Source: CAWUKT01 sp963923035 (GTDB taxonomy: Bacteria; Bacteroidota; Bacteroidia; J057; JADKCL01). Taken from it: a DNA stretch of 64,000 nt. The stretch covers positions 65,103-129,102 of the forward strand of contig CAWUKT010000008.1 in the NCBI GenBank assembly GCA_963923035.1. Direction: 5' to 3'. The notes under the pieces were generated by a model. The model saw only the letters and a program-made list of their open reading frames with translations. It searched no databases and was not told the origin of the DNA. Of the stretch, positions 53,866 to 62,695 are shown piece after piece. Position 1 is the first letter of the stretch; every line of letters starts with the position of its first letter. Made by a program: the position numbers and the translations under genes.

Positions 53866-54933
53866 TTATCCGCAGGAATCCCGCTCGATCAATTCGGTGG
53901 GAAGGTAAACCTGATCGTTTTCGTCGGCATTCTTCTTGCTCTCGATCTTGTTAAGGAGCAATTCCACGGCGTGGGTGCCCATGTCACTCACGGGTTGGGA
54001 AACTGCGGTGATGCCGGGAGAATGGATGGAAAACAGGTCAATGTCGTCGAAGCTGATCAGCGCCACATCATCGGGAATCTTCAGGCCCATGTTGTGGATT
54101 TCCTTGAGGGCCGCCGTCGCGAGGTTGTTGTTGAGGGCGTAGAGCGCGGTGACGCGGTTTTCGCCCGTCAGCAATTTGGGCAGCTCTTCCTTGATGCTCG
54201 CTTGGATATTGTCGTAGGGAATTTCGAGGAGGTGCTGGTCGGCGACGGGAATATTGGCTTCCTGAAGGGCATCCTGGTAGCCGCGGACCCGCTCGGTGAT
54301 GGAGGTGAGGTAGGACGGAGAAATTTTCAGGACCCCGATCCGCTGGTGGCCCTTTTTGATGAGGTGGTGAACCGCTTCCTTGCTGCCGGCGTAGTTGTCG
54401 GCGGTAACGAAAGGAGTTGATTCATTCGGGATAAAACGGTCAATGAGGACGAGGGGAAATTCAGCCTTTTCCAGTTCTTCGATGCCTTCCTTGTTTTCGA
54501 GGGTGGTGGACAAAATGAGGCCATCGACGAGGCGGTCCCGGAGCATTTGGATGAGTTCCTGTTCTTTCTGGGCTTTTTCGTCGGAAGAACTGAAGAGAAC
54601 GTAGTACCCGCGGCGGGCGGCAGCATCCTCTACGGCCCGGCACATCCGGGCATAAAACGCATTGGAAATATCGGCCACGATCAGTCCGATCGTGTGGGAA
54701 CGACCCGTGCGCAGGCTACGGGCCATGATATTCGGTTTGTAGTTCAGCTCTTTGGCCTTGGCCCAAACCCGCTTCTGCGTGTCCTCGTTGATTCCATTTT
54801 CATTTCCCTTCCCATTCAATACCATGGATACCAAGGTCTTGGACACCCCAAGTGCCTTCGCAATATCAGCGAGTGATGTTTTCTTTTTCAAAGTATCTCC
54901 GTTTTGATCTACAGAACAATGATTTTCGAACAA
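53866..54933 (-). CDS. LacI-family transcription regulator
   Basis: A 355-residue protein. The N-terminal HTH reads TSLADIAKALGVSKTLVSMVLNG (about residues 19-41), followed by the hinge (YKPNIMARSLRTGRSHTIGL) and a periplasmic-binding-type effector domain (IGLIVADISNAFYARMCRAV, GVLKISPSYLTSITERVRGY). It is divergent from a sugar transporter, sugar kinase and GH92 operon, so it probably represses that operon until its sugar is present. Candidate operators lie in the intergenic region. Confidence 0.9.
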   Translation of the reverse strand: MFENHCSVDQNGDTLKKKTSLADIAKALGVSKTLVSMVLNGKGNENGINEDTQKRVWAKAKELNYKPNIMARSLRTGRSHTIGLIVADISNAFYARMCRAVEDAAARRGYYVLFSSSDEKAQKEQELIQMLRDRLVDGLILSTTLENKEGIEELEKAEFPLVLIDRFIPNESTPFVTADNYAGSKEAVHHLIKKGHQRIGVLKISPSYLTSITERVRGYQDALQEANIPVADQHLLEIPYDNIQASIKEELPKLLTGENRVTALYALNNNLATAALKEIHNMGLKIPDDVALISFDDIDLFSIHSPGITAVSQPVSDMGTHAVELLLNKIESKKNADENDQVYLPTELIERDSCG

Positions 54934-55010
54934 TTTACATGAAATTCCCTTCTCATGCCGGTTCTACGCCACAAAACCAGGCACTTAGTGACCGGAATCA
55001 CCTTGGAGAC

Positions 55011-55063
55011 CTTGAAAACGTGTTCCTTGTCAAATGTTTTTTGAAAGAACTTTAACGTTTTAG
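55011..55063. promoter_or_regulatory. Candidate LacI-type operators in the divergent region
   Basis: TTGAAAACGTGTTCC (55012-55026) and TTTAACGTTTTAG (55051-55063) each have a central CG within an imperfect A/T-rich palindrome, as LacI-family operators usually do; the second has the perfect core AACGTT. They lie between the LacI gene (ATG at 54933) and the transporter gene (ATG at 55112). Confidence 0.4.
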
Positions 55064-55111
55064 AAGGAATCAGGGGAGAATTTAGTATGTTGTATTTCGA
55101 ATCTGTACCCA

Positions 55112-56623
55112 ATGGAACAACCGGACCGATCCTCCAATACCCGAAAGCAACGCATGGCGGGCTACTTCGCCTTGCTGACCCTCCTCTTTTTCATTTGGGG
55201 ATTTCTGACGGTCATGAACGATATCCTCGTTCCATTTTTCAAAAAATCCTTCGACCTCAACCAGTTCCAATCCAATTTGGTCCAGCTGGCCTTCTTTTTG
55301 GCCTATTCCATCGGAGGATTGGTCTATTTCCTGATTTCTTCGGTGAAAGGAGATCCCATCGCGCGGATGGGATATAAATATGGCATTGTCCTCGGGCTGC
55401 TCATTTCGGCGGCCGGGGCCTTCCTGTTCATTCCGGCGGCCGCGGCGGAATCTTATTTGTTGTTCCTCCTCGGGCTATTTGTTCTGGCGCTGGGATTTAC
55501 CCTTCTCCAGATTTCCGCGAATCCCTACGTCTCCATTTTGGGCTCGGAAGAATCGGCCCCCAGCCGCCTCAACCTCAGCCAGGGCTTCAATTCCTTGGGG
55601 ACCCTGCTCGCGCCCATCCTCGGCGGCTTCCTCATTTTCAATTACTTCGGAAGCGCCCCCGGCGTGAGTGCGACCTCCGTGCCGTACCTCATGTTTGCGG
55701 GGATCCTGGCCTTGCTGGCCCTCGTCTTCTGGTTGATCCCCCTGCCCAAGGTCGAGGGGGAAGGCCACATCGATATCGAGCGACGTCCCGTCGCCCTCCG
55801 CTTTCCCCAATTGCGCTTCGGCATGGGAGCCATTTTCTGCTATGTCGGGGCCGAAGTGGCCGTCGGCACCATGCTCATCAACTACCTGGGACTGCCGGAA
55901 ATCATGGGCGTAGCCGAAGAAGAGGCGGGCCTGTACGTGGGAATTTACTGGGGCGGCCTGATGGTGGGGCGTTTTCTCGGCGCCATTTCCTTCAAACAAC
56001 ACCCTTCCTTTGGCATTCAACTGGGCTATATGGTCCTGACCGCAGCGGCCTGCTGCGCTACAATATTTGGAGTCATTTTCCTCAACGAATACGTCCTCGA
56101 ACCCCTGGTCCTGGGCGAATTCAGCCAGCCCGGTTTCGACTGGGGAGCGCATTGGGCCTTTGCCTGGAAGGACTTCGATTTGGGCAGTTTTTGGCCCTTT
56201 TTCTTCCTGGTGGGCGTGAATTTGCTGGCATTTGTGGCGGGAAAAGGAAAATCGGCCCGGACCCTGATGCTGTTTGCCCTGATGTGTCTGGTCCTGTTGA
56301 TGGTCAGCATTTCGAGCCAGGGCCGGACCGCTGTATGGGCCGTGCTGGGCGTAGGATTGTTCAACTCGATCATGTGGTCGAACATTTTTACCATGGCCAT
56401 TGAGGGGTTGGGAAAATTCAAAAGTCAGGGCTCCAGTTTGCTGGTGACCATGATCATTGGCGGGGCATTGTTGCCGCCGACCCAGGGCTTCATCGCCGAT
56501 CAAACCGGCAATATCCAGGTGTCATTTATCCTGCCCGCCCTCGCCTACATCTACCTGGCGTGGTACGGATGGAAATGGCCCCGGTTGATTCAGTTATCCA
56601 AAGAAAAATTTGAAGAGGTGTAG
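55112..56623 (+). CDS. Sugar permease of the MFS family (FucP/GluP-like)
   Basis: A 503-residue protein with about 12-14 membrane segments. Sections typical of FHS/GluP sugar:H+ symporters are FFIWGFLTVMNDILVPFFKK at the N-terminus, LVQLAFFLAYSIGGLVYFLI, the inner-loop section LQISANPYVSILGSEESAPS and RLNLSQGFNSLGTLLAPILG. The N-terminal residues 1-15 are polar, and Met15 is an alternative start. It is the first gene of an operon with a ROK kinase (2-base gap) and a GH92 mannosidase, so mannose or mannoside import is likely. Confidence 0.9.
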   Translation: MEQPDRSSNTRKQRMAGYFALLTLLFFIWGFLTVMNDILVPFFKKSFDLNQFQSNLVQLAFFLAYSIGGLVYFLISSVKGDPIARMGYKYGIVLGLLISAAGAFLFIPAAAAESYLLFLLGLFVLALGFTLLQISANPYVSILGSEESAPSRLNLSQGFNSLGTLLAPILGGFLIFNYFGSAPGVSATSVPYLMFAGILALLALVFWLIPLPKVEGEGHIDIERRPVALRFPQLRFGMGAIFCYVGAEVAVGTMLINYLGLPEIMGVAEEEAGLYVGIYWGGLMVGRFLGAISFKQHPSFGIQLGYMVLTAAACCATIFGVIFLNEYVLEPLVLGEFSQPGFDWGAHWAFAWKDFDLGSFWPFFFLVGVNLLAFVAGKGKSARTLMLFALMCLVLLMVSISSQGRTAVWAVLGVGLFNSIMWSNIFTMAIEGLGKFKSQGSSLLVTMIIGGALLPPTQGFIADQTGNIQVSFILPALAYIYLAWYGWKWPRLIQLSKEKFEEV

Positions 56624-56625
56624 AT

Positions 56626-57579
56626 ATGAGCAACGACGCAGAAGCTGTCATCGGAATAGATTTGGGGGGGACGAATACCGAAGTGGGGTTGGTGGACAGA
56701 GAAGGAAAAATCATCGCAAAGAAAAATATTGCCACCCAGAACTACGACCTGTTCAGCGGGTGGGTGGAAGCAGTGGCCAAGGTCATCCGGGAATTGGGCA
56801 AAGCTCAACCCATCAAGGCCATCGGCATCGGCGCGCCCAATGGCAACTATTTCCACGGCACCATCGAGCGGGCCCCCAACCTGCCCTGGCTGGGCGTCCT
56901 CCCGCTGGCCGACATGCTGTCGGAGCGGCTGAAATTACCAGCCGTCCTCACCAACGACGCCAATGCGGCGGCCATCGGCGAGATGTACTTCGGCAAGGCC
57001 CGCGGTCTCCGCAACTTCATGGTGGTCACCATCGGAACCGGCCTCGGCAGCGGCATCGTCGTCAACGGCGAATTGCTGTACGGACATACCGGCTTCGCCG
57101 GTGAAATGGGACATACCACCCTCCGTCCCGGCGGGCGGCAGTGTACCTGTGGCCGTGTCGGCTGCCTGGAAGCCTATGTTTCCGCCCGCGGCCTCATCGC
57201 CAACGCCGCCGAGCTCATGGCGACCCAGGAATGGGACAGCCCCTTCAAGACCGAAGCCGATCTTTCCCCGCCGGTGAAGATTTGCGAAGCCGCCAAGCAG
57301 GGCGATGCCTTGTCCATCGAGGCCTTCCGGGTGACCGGCGAGTACCTGGGCGAGCACATCGCCGACGTCGCGGCCATTTTGAGCCCCGAAGCCGTTTTCC
57401 TCTTTGGTGGATTGACCAAAGCCGGTAAATTTATCCTGGAACCGACCCGGGCGGCCCTCCAGAAATACCTGCTCAACGTATTGGAGGAAAGCATCCGGGT
57501 GGAAATCTCCGCATTGCGGGAAACGAATGCGGGCATCGTCGGGGCGAGTGCCCTGGCCTGGAATGAATTCAAGTCATGA
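56626..57579 (+). CDS. ROK-family sugar kinase
   Basis: A 317-residue protein with the ATP motif GIDLGGTNTEVGLVDREG at residues 10-27, the ROK zinc-binding signature CTCGRVGCLEAYVSARGL at about 180-197 preceded by GHTGFAGEMGHT, and catalytic Asp in LTNDANAAAIGEMYFG. It phosphorylates a hexose such as glucose or mannose. It overlaps the GH92 gene by 4 bases (ATGA) and follows the permease by 2 bases, so the three genes form one operon. Confidence 0.93.
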   Translation: MSNDAEAVIGIDLGGTNTEVGLVDREGKIIAKKNIATQNYDLFSGWVEAVAKVIRELGKAQPIKAIGIGAPNGNYFHGTIERAPNLPWLGVLPLADMLSERLKLPAVLTNDANAAAIGEMYFGKARGLRNFMVVTIGTGLGSGIVVNGELLYGHTGFAGEMGHTTLRPGGRQCTCGRVGCLEAYVSARGLIANAAELMATQEWDSPFKTEADLSPPVKICEAAKQGDALSIEAFRVTGEYLGEHIADVAAILSPEAVFLFGGLTKAGKFILEPTRAALQKYLLNVLEESIRVEISALRETNAGIVGASALAWNEFKS

Positions 57580-60515
57580 CCTTTCGAAACTGGATGCTAG
57601 GGCTGGCGACGACCTGTTTGCTGGCGTGTAGCGGGTCTCCCGAAGACCGAAAACCGGTTGTCCTGAGCCAGGACAGTCCCAAATTGTTGGCGGCGGTCAA
57701 TCCCTTCGTGGGGACTGGCGGCCACGGCCACACCTTTCCCGGCGCGACCTATCCCTTTGGAGGCGTCCAATTGAGCCCGGATACCCGGCTGGAAGGCTGG
57801 GATGGCTGCTCCGGCTACCACTATTCCGATTCCATTGTCTACGGATTTTCCCATACCCACCTCAGCGGGACCGGCGTCTCGGACTACGGGGACATCCTAT
57901 TCATGCCCCTGACTGGCACTCCCCACACCGAAAATGGCTATCCGGACCAGGTGGATGCGGGGTACGCGTCGCGGTTTTCACACGACCGCGAGCAGGCGGA
58001 GCCCGGCTACTACCAGGTTTTCCTGGACGATTATGGCATTCAGGTGGAACTGACGGCCAGTGAGCGGGGCGGGATGCACCGCTACGATTTTGGGCAGCAG
58101 CGGTCGGGTTCAGTGGTGGTGGATTTGCGGCACCGAGATCTCTTGCAGGATTGGAAGCTGGAGCTGTTCCCGGACCGGGTCGAAGGTTACCGCATCTCGA
58201 AGGCCTGGGCGGAAGAACAACATGTTTATTTCTCTGCCTCCTTTTCTCAAATCTCTTCCTCCTCGATCGACATCAAGGATGAGAACGGCGCGGTGGTAGG
58301 CTATCTCTTGAATTTTGAAGACTTGGAGGGGCCCTTGGAAATACGGGTTGGGATTTCGGCGGTGGATGTGGAAGGGGCTCGGAAAAACAGGGAAGCAGAA
58401 CTGCGAAGTAAAAGTTTTAAGACGGTGCGGAAAAATGCGGAAGCGGCGTGGCGGGAATATCTGGGGAAAATAGAAATTGCCGGGGGAACAGAAGCCCAAC
58501 GACGGACTTTTTACTCGGCGCTGTACCATACGGCCATCGCGCCGAATGTCTTTTCCGATGTGGATGGCCGCTACCGCGGCCTCGACGGGGAAGTGCACCG
58601 CCTCCCGGAAGGTCAGCGGCACTATACCGTCTTTTCCCTCTGGGACACCTTCCGGGCCACGCACCCCCTCTACAATTTGATCGCCCCCGAACGCAACGAA
58701 GCCTTTATCCGGACCTTCCTTCGGCAGTACCAGGAAGGCGGACGGCTCCCCATCTGGGAACTGGCCGGCAATTATACCGGCTGCATGATCGGGTACCACG
58801 CGATTCCGGTCATCACGGATACCTATGTCAAGGGCTACCGCGATTTCGACGCCGAATTGGCGCTGGAAGCGATGGTGCATTCGGCGGATCTGCAATGGCT
58901 CGGGCTGGAAGCCTACCAGCAAAAAGGCTTCATTGGCGCGGGCGACGAGCCCGAATCCGTCTCCAAGACCTTGGAATACGCCTTTGACGACTGGTGCATT
59001 GCGGTGCTGGCCGATAGCCTGGGCAAAAAAGAAATCGCGGACCGCTTCTACAAGCGTTGCCTCTATTACCGGAACCTGTTCGACCAGGACACCGAGTTTT
59101 TCCGCGCCCGCATGAATGGCGGCTGGCAGGAGCCCTTCGATCCCCGCGAAGTCAATTTCAATTTCACCGAAGCCAACGCCTGGCAATACAGCACCTTCGT
59201 GCCCCACGACCTCGCCTATTTGGACAAGCTCCACGGCGGTGATCTGGACCAGCACCTGGACCAAATGTTCACGGCGGAGGTCTCCACGACGGGCCGGGAG
59301 CAAGCGGACATCACCGGCCTCATCGGCCAATATGCCCACGGCAACGAGCCGAGCCACCACGCGGCCTATCTGTACTCGGTCCTCGGACGCTCCCCGGAAG
59401 CCCAGCGGCGCGTCCGCCAGATCATGGACGAATTGTACTCCGACGCGCCCGACGGCCTGTCGGGCAACGAGGACTGCGGCCAGATGTCGGCCTGGTATGT
59501 GTTCTCTGCGATGGGCTTTTATCCCGTCACCCCTGGCTCCGACAACTATATTTTCGGCACGCCTTTGTTCCCCTCCATGAAATTACATTTGGGAGATACA
59601 GCCTTGGTGATCAATGCGCCCGGAGCCGACGAAGGCAATATCTTAATCCACGGAGTGACCCTAAATGGAGAGCCGATTTACCGGCCCTGGATTCACCACG
59701 ACGAGTTGGCAGGAGGTGGAGTATTGGAGTTTGAAATGGGAGACAAGCCGAAAAATCCCTGGCCCAATGCCGTCTTCCCCCTGGCGGCGCGTCCGACGAC
59801 CCGTCCGCCGGTCCCGGTGATCCAGGCTGCTTCCCAGACCTTTACCGATTCGCTGGCCATTCAAATCATTCCTCAGATGAAGGATGTCCCGATCTATTAC
59901 CAGCTGAATGGATCGGAGAAATGGGTGAACGGAACGCATTTGGTGGTTCGGGAAGATGCCCACCTGAAAGTGGTGGCGAGTTTGGGCGATGATTTACAGA
60001 GCCCGGAACTGACCGCGCATTTTTACAAAAAAGACCAGCAACTCAGCATCGACCTCGGCAGTACCTATGACAACCAGTACGCCGCCGGTGGCGACGGCGC
60101 TTTGATCGACGGCCTGCGGGGCGGCCCCAATTTCCGAACCGGCCGCTGGCAAGGGTACCGGGATGATTTTGAGGCCATCATCGACATTGGAACCGAAACC
60201 GAGATCCGGGCGGTTCAGATTGGATTTTTACAGGACATCCGCTCGTGGATCTGGATGCCGAAGGAGGTGGAAATTGCCACTTCGGTGGACGGGAAGCAGT
60301 TCAACGTGCAAAAGAAAGGCGGGCTGGAAGTCCCGGACGACGATGAGACCGTGGTGACCCAAGACTTTGAGGTCGGCAATCTGGGCCGCGGCCGTTACGT
60401 CCGCGTGCGCGCCCGGCAGTACGGCGTTTGTCCGCCTTGGCACCTGGGCGCCGGTGGCAAAACCTGGATATTTACGGATGAGATTTTAATCGATTACGAC
60501 CGGCCCTTGCCGTGA
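57576..60515 (+). CDS. GH92 alpha-mannosidase lipoprotein
   Basis: A 979-residue protein with a lipobox LLACSG (Cys18), so it is anchored to an outer leaflet. GH92 motifs are VNPFVGTGGHGHTFPGATYP and YPFGGVQLSPDT near the N-terminus, GFSHTHLSGTGVSDYGD, YRGLDGEVHRLPEGQRHYTVFSLWDTFRATHP, and GNEDCGQMSAWYVFSAMGF with the catalytic Glu and Asp. The C-terminal about 170 residues resemble a discoidin/F5-8C carbohydrate-binding module (LSIDLGSTYDNQYA, then RYVRVRARQYG). It would trim alpha-mannosides (usually alpha-1,2) outside the cell before uptake by the permease. Confidence 0.94.
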   Translation: MTFRNWMLGLATTCLLACSGSPEDRKPVVLSQDSPKLLAAVNPFVGTGGHGHTFPGATYPFGGVQLSPDTRLEGWDGCSGYHYSDSIVYGFSHTHLSGTGVSDYGDILFMPLTGTPHTENGYPDQVDAGYASRFSHDREQAEPGYYQVFLDDYGIQVELTASERGGMHRYDFGQQRSGSVVVDLRHRDLLQDWKLELFPDRVEGYRISKAWAEEQHVYFSASFSQISSSSIDIKDENGAVVGYLLNFEDLEGPLEIRVGISAVDVEGARKNREAELRSKSFKTVRKNAEAAWREYLGKIEIAGGTEAQRRTFYSALYHTAIAPNVFSDVDGRYRGLDGEVHRLPEGQRHYTVFSLWDTFRATHPLYNLIAPERNEAFIRTFLRQYQEGGRLPIWELAGNYTGCMIGYHAIPVITDTYVKGYRDFDAELALEAMVHSADLQWLGLEAYQQKGFIGAGDEPESVSKTLEYAFDDWCIAVLADSLGKKEIADRFYKRCLYYRNLFDQDTEFFRARMNGGWQEPFDPREVNFNFTEANAWQYSTFVPHDLAYLDKLHGGDLDQHLDQMFTAEVSTTGREQADITGLIGQYAHGNEPSHHAAYLYSVLGRSPEAQRRVRQIMDELYSDAPDGLSGNEDCGQMSAWYVFSAMGFYPVTPGSDNYIFGTPLFPSMKLHLGDTALVINAPGADEGNILIHGVTLNGEPIYRPWIHHDELAGGGVLEFEMGDKPKNPWPNAVFPLAARPTTRPPVPVIQAASQTFTDSLAIQIIPQMKDVPIYYQLNGSEKWVNGTHLVVREDAHLKVVASLGDDLQSPELTAHFYKKDQQLSIDLGSTYDNQYAAGGDGALIDGLRGGPNFRTGRWQGYRDDFEAIIDIGTETEIRAVQIGFLQDIRSWIWMPKEVEIATSVDGKQFNVQKKGGLEVPDDDETVVTQDFEVGNLGRGRYVRVRARQYGVCPPWHLGAGGKTWIFTDEILIDYDRPLP

Positions 60516-60516
60516 C

Positions 60517-60816
60517 TCACTGGGGCGGCTGGTAGCGCGTCTCTTCGAGCAGCTGGGCCACCGGCACGCGGTAAAAGAATCCGTATTCACGGATATGATA
60601 CCGGTTGAGGACAGCGATCAGATGGAGGTCATCCTCCACAAACGGCTCCAACGCAAATTTCGCATCAAAAGATTTCATGTAGCGGTCGGAGAAGACCGCA
60701 AAGGCCCGTTCATCGCTGGGGGCAGCGATCACTTCGTCGATGTCCATGCCCTGGTACCGCATCCCGATGAGGTACTTGAACTGTTCGATTTGTTGCTGCG
60801 TTTCACTGGGATTCAT
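60517..60816 (-). CDS. Small protein of unknown function
   Basis: Starting at the ATG at 60816 (MNPSETQQQIEQFKYLIG) the protein has 99 residues; a longer frame runs through a terminator. It is soluble, helical at the start (QQQIEQFKYLIGMRYQGMD) and has no recognised family. Its stop lies 1 base from the stop of the convergent GH92 gene. It is preceded by the GH25 gene's terminator, so it has its own promoter or depends on readthrough. Confidence 0.6.
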   Translation of the reverse strand: MNPSETQQQIEQFKYLIGMRYQGMDIDEVIAAPSDERAFAVFSDRYMKSFDAKFALEPFVEDDLHLIAVLNRYHIREYGFFYRVPVAQLLEETRYQPPQ

Positions 60817-60933
60817 CCGGCCATTTTGATTGGGGTTCGAAACAACAACTGCTGGGCGCGGTAGAAGTTTGTTTCTCCATTTGATCAAACCTTTCTTTCC
60901 CCCCGCACACCCTTTCTCCTTCCCCAAAAGCCA

Positions 60934-60961
60934 AAAAGACCAACCCGCAGGCTGGCCTTTT
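60934..60961 (-). terminator. Intrinsic terminator of the GH25 gene
   Basis: Read on the - strand: AAAAGGCCAGCC, loop TGCG, then GGTTGGTCTTTTT. The 12 pairs include two G-U wobbles that exist only in the - strand RNA, which fixes the direction. It lies 22 bases past the stop codon at 60983. Confidence 0.8.
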
Positions 60962-60982
60962 AAGTGTGAGTGCGGAGTCGGC

Positions 60983-61768
60983 CTATTTGACCAGGTCCAG
61001 CAGGCTTCCATAATGAACATCAAAATCGGTTTTGATGTGGTCGATTCGGTGATTGTCGGACCGTTGCCAGATCAGGTAGCCCTTGTCCTTCCAGGTCGAG
61101 GGCACCTGGGGTTGGGCGGCGCTGGTATAGTCCGCGATCCAGAGGCCGTACCGGGAGAATTTGGCGTTGTTGAGGTACTGTTGGCCGAAAGAGGAGCCGG
61201 TATAAATATTGGGGACGCGACCAGTACATTTTTCGACCTCATTCAAAAACGTCAGGATTTCACCCTGCAATTTTTCGGGGGAGATGGGGCCGCCTTTGAT
61301 GCTTCCCTGCTCGATGTCCAGGACCGGCGCGATATCGGTGTCTTCGAGGCCGCTCATCAGCTTACAGAAAAATTGAGCCTGGTCGAGGGGAGATTCATTG
61401 GTCAGGTAGAAAAAGTACGCTCCCCGGATGAAGCCTTTTTCCTTGATCTCCTTCCAGTTGTTCGCAAAATCAGGGTCTTCAAAGTTGGCCCCGTAGGCCG
61501 CCCGGCGGAGGATGAACCGGAGGCTGTCACCGGGTTGGATGTCGTCTATGATATTGCCCTGCCACTGGGAAATGTCGATCCCATAGTGGACCCGGGAGTC
61601 GCTTTTGAACAGAGGCGAATCGGCAAGGCGGGACTGGGAAACGGCCTTGGGAGACGACGAAGAGGAAATGGAGGCAGCGGAATGGTTTTGCGGGTCATTT
61701 TGAGAGGAACAACCGAACAACCATAGCGAAGCCCACAAGAGCAGAAAGGGGTGTTTTAAATAGTACAT
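60983..61768 (-). CDS. GH25 lysozyme-like lipoprotein
   Basis: A 261-residue protein with a lipobox LFGCSS (Cys20), a Ser-rich linker (SISSSSSPKAVSQSRL) and a GH25 1,4-beta-N-acetylmuramidase domain: HYGIDISQWQGNI, FILRRAAYGANFEDPDFANN, GAYFFYLTNESPL, the catalytic APVLDIEQG, and LWIADYTSAAQPQVP with GYLIWQRSDNHRIDH at the C-terminus. It would cut peptidoglycan glycan strands from the membrane surface. It is divergent from the reb cluster with a 263-base intergenic gap. Confidence 0.92.
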   Translation of the reverse strand: MYYLKHPFLLLWASLWLFGCSSQNDPQNHSAASISSSSSPKAVSQSRLADSPLFKSDSRVHYGIDISQWQGNIIDDIQPGDSLRFILRRAAYGANFEDPDFANNWKEIKEKGFIRGAYFFYLTNESPLDQAQFFCKLMSGLEDTDIAPVLDIEQGSIKGGPISPEKLQGEILTFLNEVEKCTGRVPNIYTGSSFGQQYLNNAKFSRYGLWIADYTSAAQPQVPSTWKDKGYLIWQRSDNHRIDHIKTDFDVHYGSLLDLVK

Positions 61769-61984
61769 GAGAAAATTGGTTTTGGTTTCTCTTTCAACCT
61801 ATTGAGAGGGGGAGGGAAAATCGTAGGGGGAGGCCTGATTTGGAAAAAGTAGGGAAAACCCTGAGACAAAAACTTGTCAAGGGCCTGATATTGGGCTCGT
61901 GGATTAGACGAATGTCCCGGGCAATCAGCGGCCCAGGGAAGTGTTCAAGGAAAAGCGTTTTACAAAATTGAAGTATGGCCTTTT

Positions 61985-61998
61985 GGCGCCAGTGGCGC
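61985..61998. promoter_or_regulatory. Palindrome or sigma-54-like element upstream of the reb cluster
   Basis: GCGCCA (61986-61991), G, TGGCGC (61993-61998) is a perfect 13-bp inverted repeat, 33 bases before the first RebB ATG. The same bases fit a -24/-12 pattern of sigma-54 promoters with GG at 61985-61986 and GC at 61997-61998, 12 bases apart, although the -12 TT is absent. No TAnnTTTG box was seen in this gap, so the cluster may use another sigma factor or an activator. Confidence 0.4.
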
Positions 61999-62031
61999 TG
62001 AAAGGAATCTGTTCACCCAAATGCCCTCATC

Positions 62032-62256
62032 ATGGCCCAAGTAAATTCTCAAATCACCGATGCAGTCACCCAAACCAATGTCAATGTGGTCGGCGAGGCT
62101 CCGGCCCAAGCGATGGGGACCCTGTACCAGGTGGCCGCCCATTCGAATGGCCTGGCCATGGAGAATGCTGTTTCGAACCAACAGAACCTCAACCAATTGA
62201 ATCCATCTATTGTGGCCCAGGCGATCTCGATGATTGTTGGGGCAAAACAATCTTAA
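62032..62256 (+). CDS. rebB: RebB-family R-body subunit
   Basis: A 74-residue protein. The RebB core is plain: VNSQITDAVTQTNVNVVGEA, then PAQAMGTLYQVAAHSNGLAM and ENAVSNQQNLNQL. RebB-type proteins assemble, with other small Reb proteins, into R-bodies: ribbons coiled as a hollow roll that can unroll, for example on acidification. The C-terminus (SIVAQAISMIVGAKQS) is shorter than in the copy at 63777. It is the first gene of a same-strand cluster of six small genes. Confidence 0.9.
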   Translation: MAQVNSQITDAVTQTNVNVVGEAPAQAMGTLYQVAAHSNGLAMENAVSNQQNLNQLNPSIVAQAISMIVGAKQS

Positions 62257-62268
62257 TCCAAATGAATT

Positions 62269-62670
62269 ATGGGTCTTCCAAACAATAACCCCGGAAATGG
62301 AACCTCAGATGGCTCCAATGCCAGTGCCGCTTCATCAGGTCTGCAAGCAGTTGAAGGGGCCGTTGGTTATGTGAACAAGACGGTCCTTTCCAGCCAGGTG
62401 ACTGGGATGACGGGAACCTCGCAGACCTTGGCCGATCAGGCGGCGGCGATGATGATCCAGGATGTGCGGGCATTTATGCAGGGAAATGAGCAGTTGATTA
62501 CAGCGGGGATGGGTAAGGCGATCTCTTATGTGGTGGATCCTGCCACTACGAAGAAAGGCGAAGATATGATCAAGGCGCTTTCCACGGCAATGAAGGACCT
62601 GACCACATTTGCAGGGGAGGTTGCGAAGGCAGCTTCTGGTGTCCTCCAAGATTTCCAAAATGACAAATAG
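62269..62670 (+). CDS. Reb-cluster protein of unknown function
   Basis: A 133-residue soluble protein, 12 bases after the first rebB. It begins with a Gly/Asn/Ser-rich low-complexity tract (about residues 1-23), followed by Ala-rich helices (VNKTVLSSQVTGMTGTSQTL, MMIQDVRAFMQGNEQLITAG) and a helical C-terminus (ALSTAMKDLTTFAGEVAKAA). It lacks the RebB core motif. Its place between RebB genes suggests a structural or assembly role in R-bodies; no family is recognised. Confidence 0.6.
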   Translation: MGLPNNNPGNGTSDGSNASAASSGLQAVEGAVGYVNKTVLSSQVTGMTGTSQTLADQAAAMMIQDVRAFMQGNEQLITAGMGKAISYVVDPATTKKGEDMIKALSTAMKDLTTFAGEVAKAASGVLQDFQNDK

Positions 62671-62695
62671 GACCTCACCAATCGATTCAGCTACC

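Noticed and set aside
61941..62288. 115-residue + strand frame overlapping the first RebB gene
   Set aside because: It overlaps a clear RebB sequence in another frame and has a Cys/Pro-rich composition unlike its neighbours.
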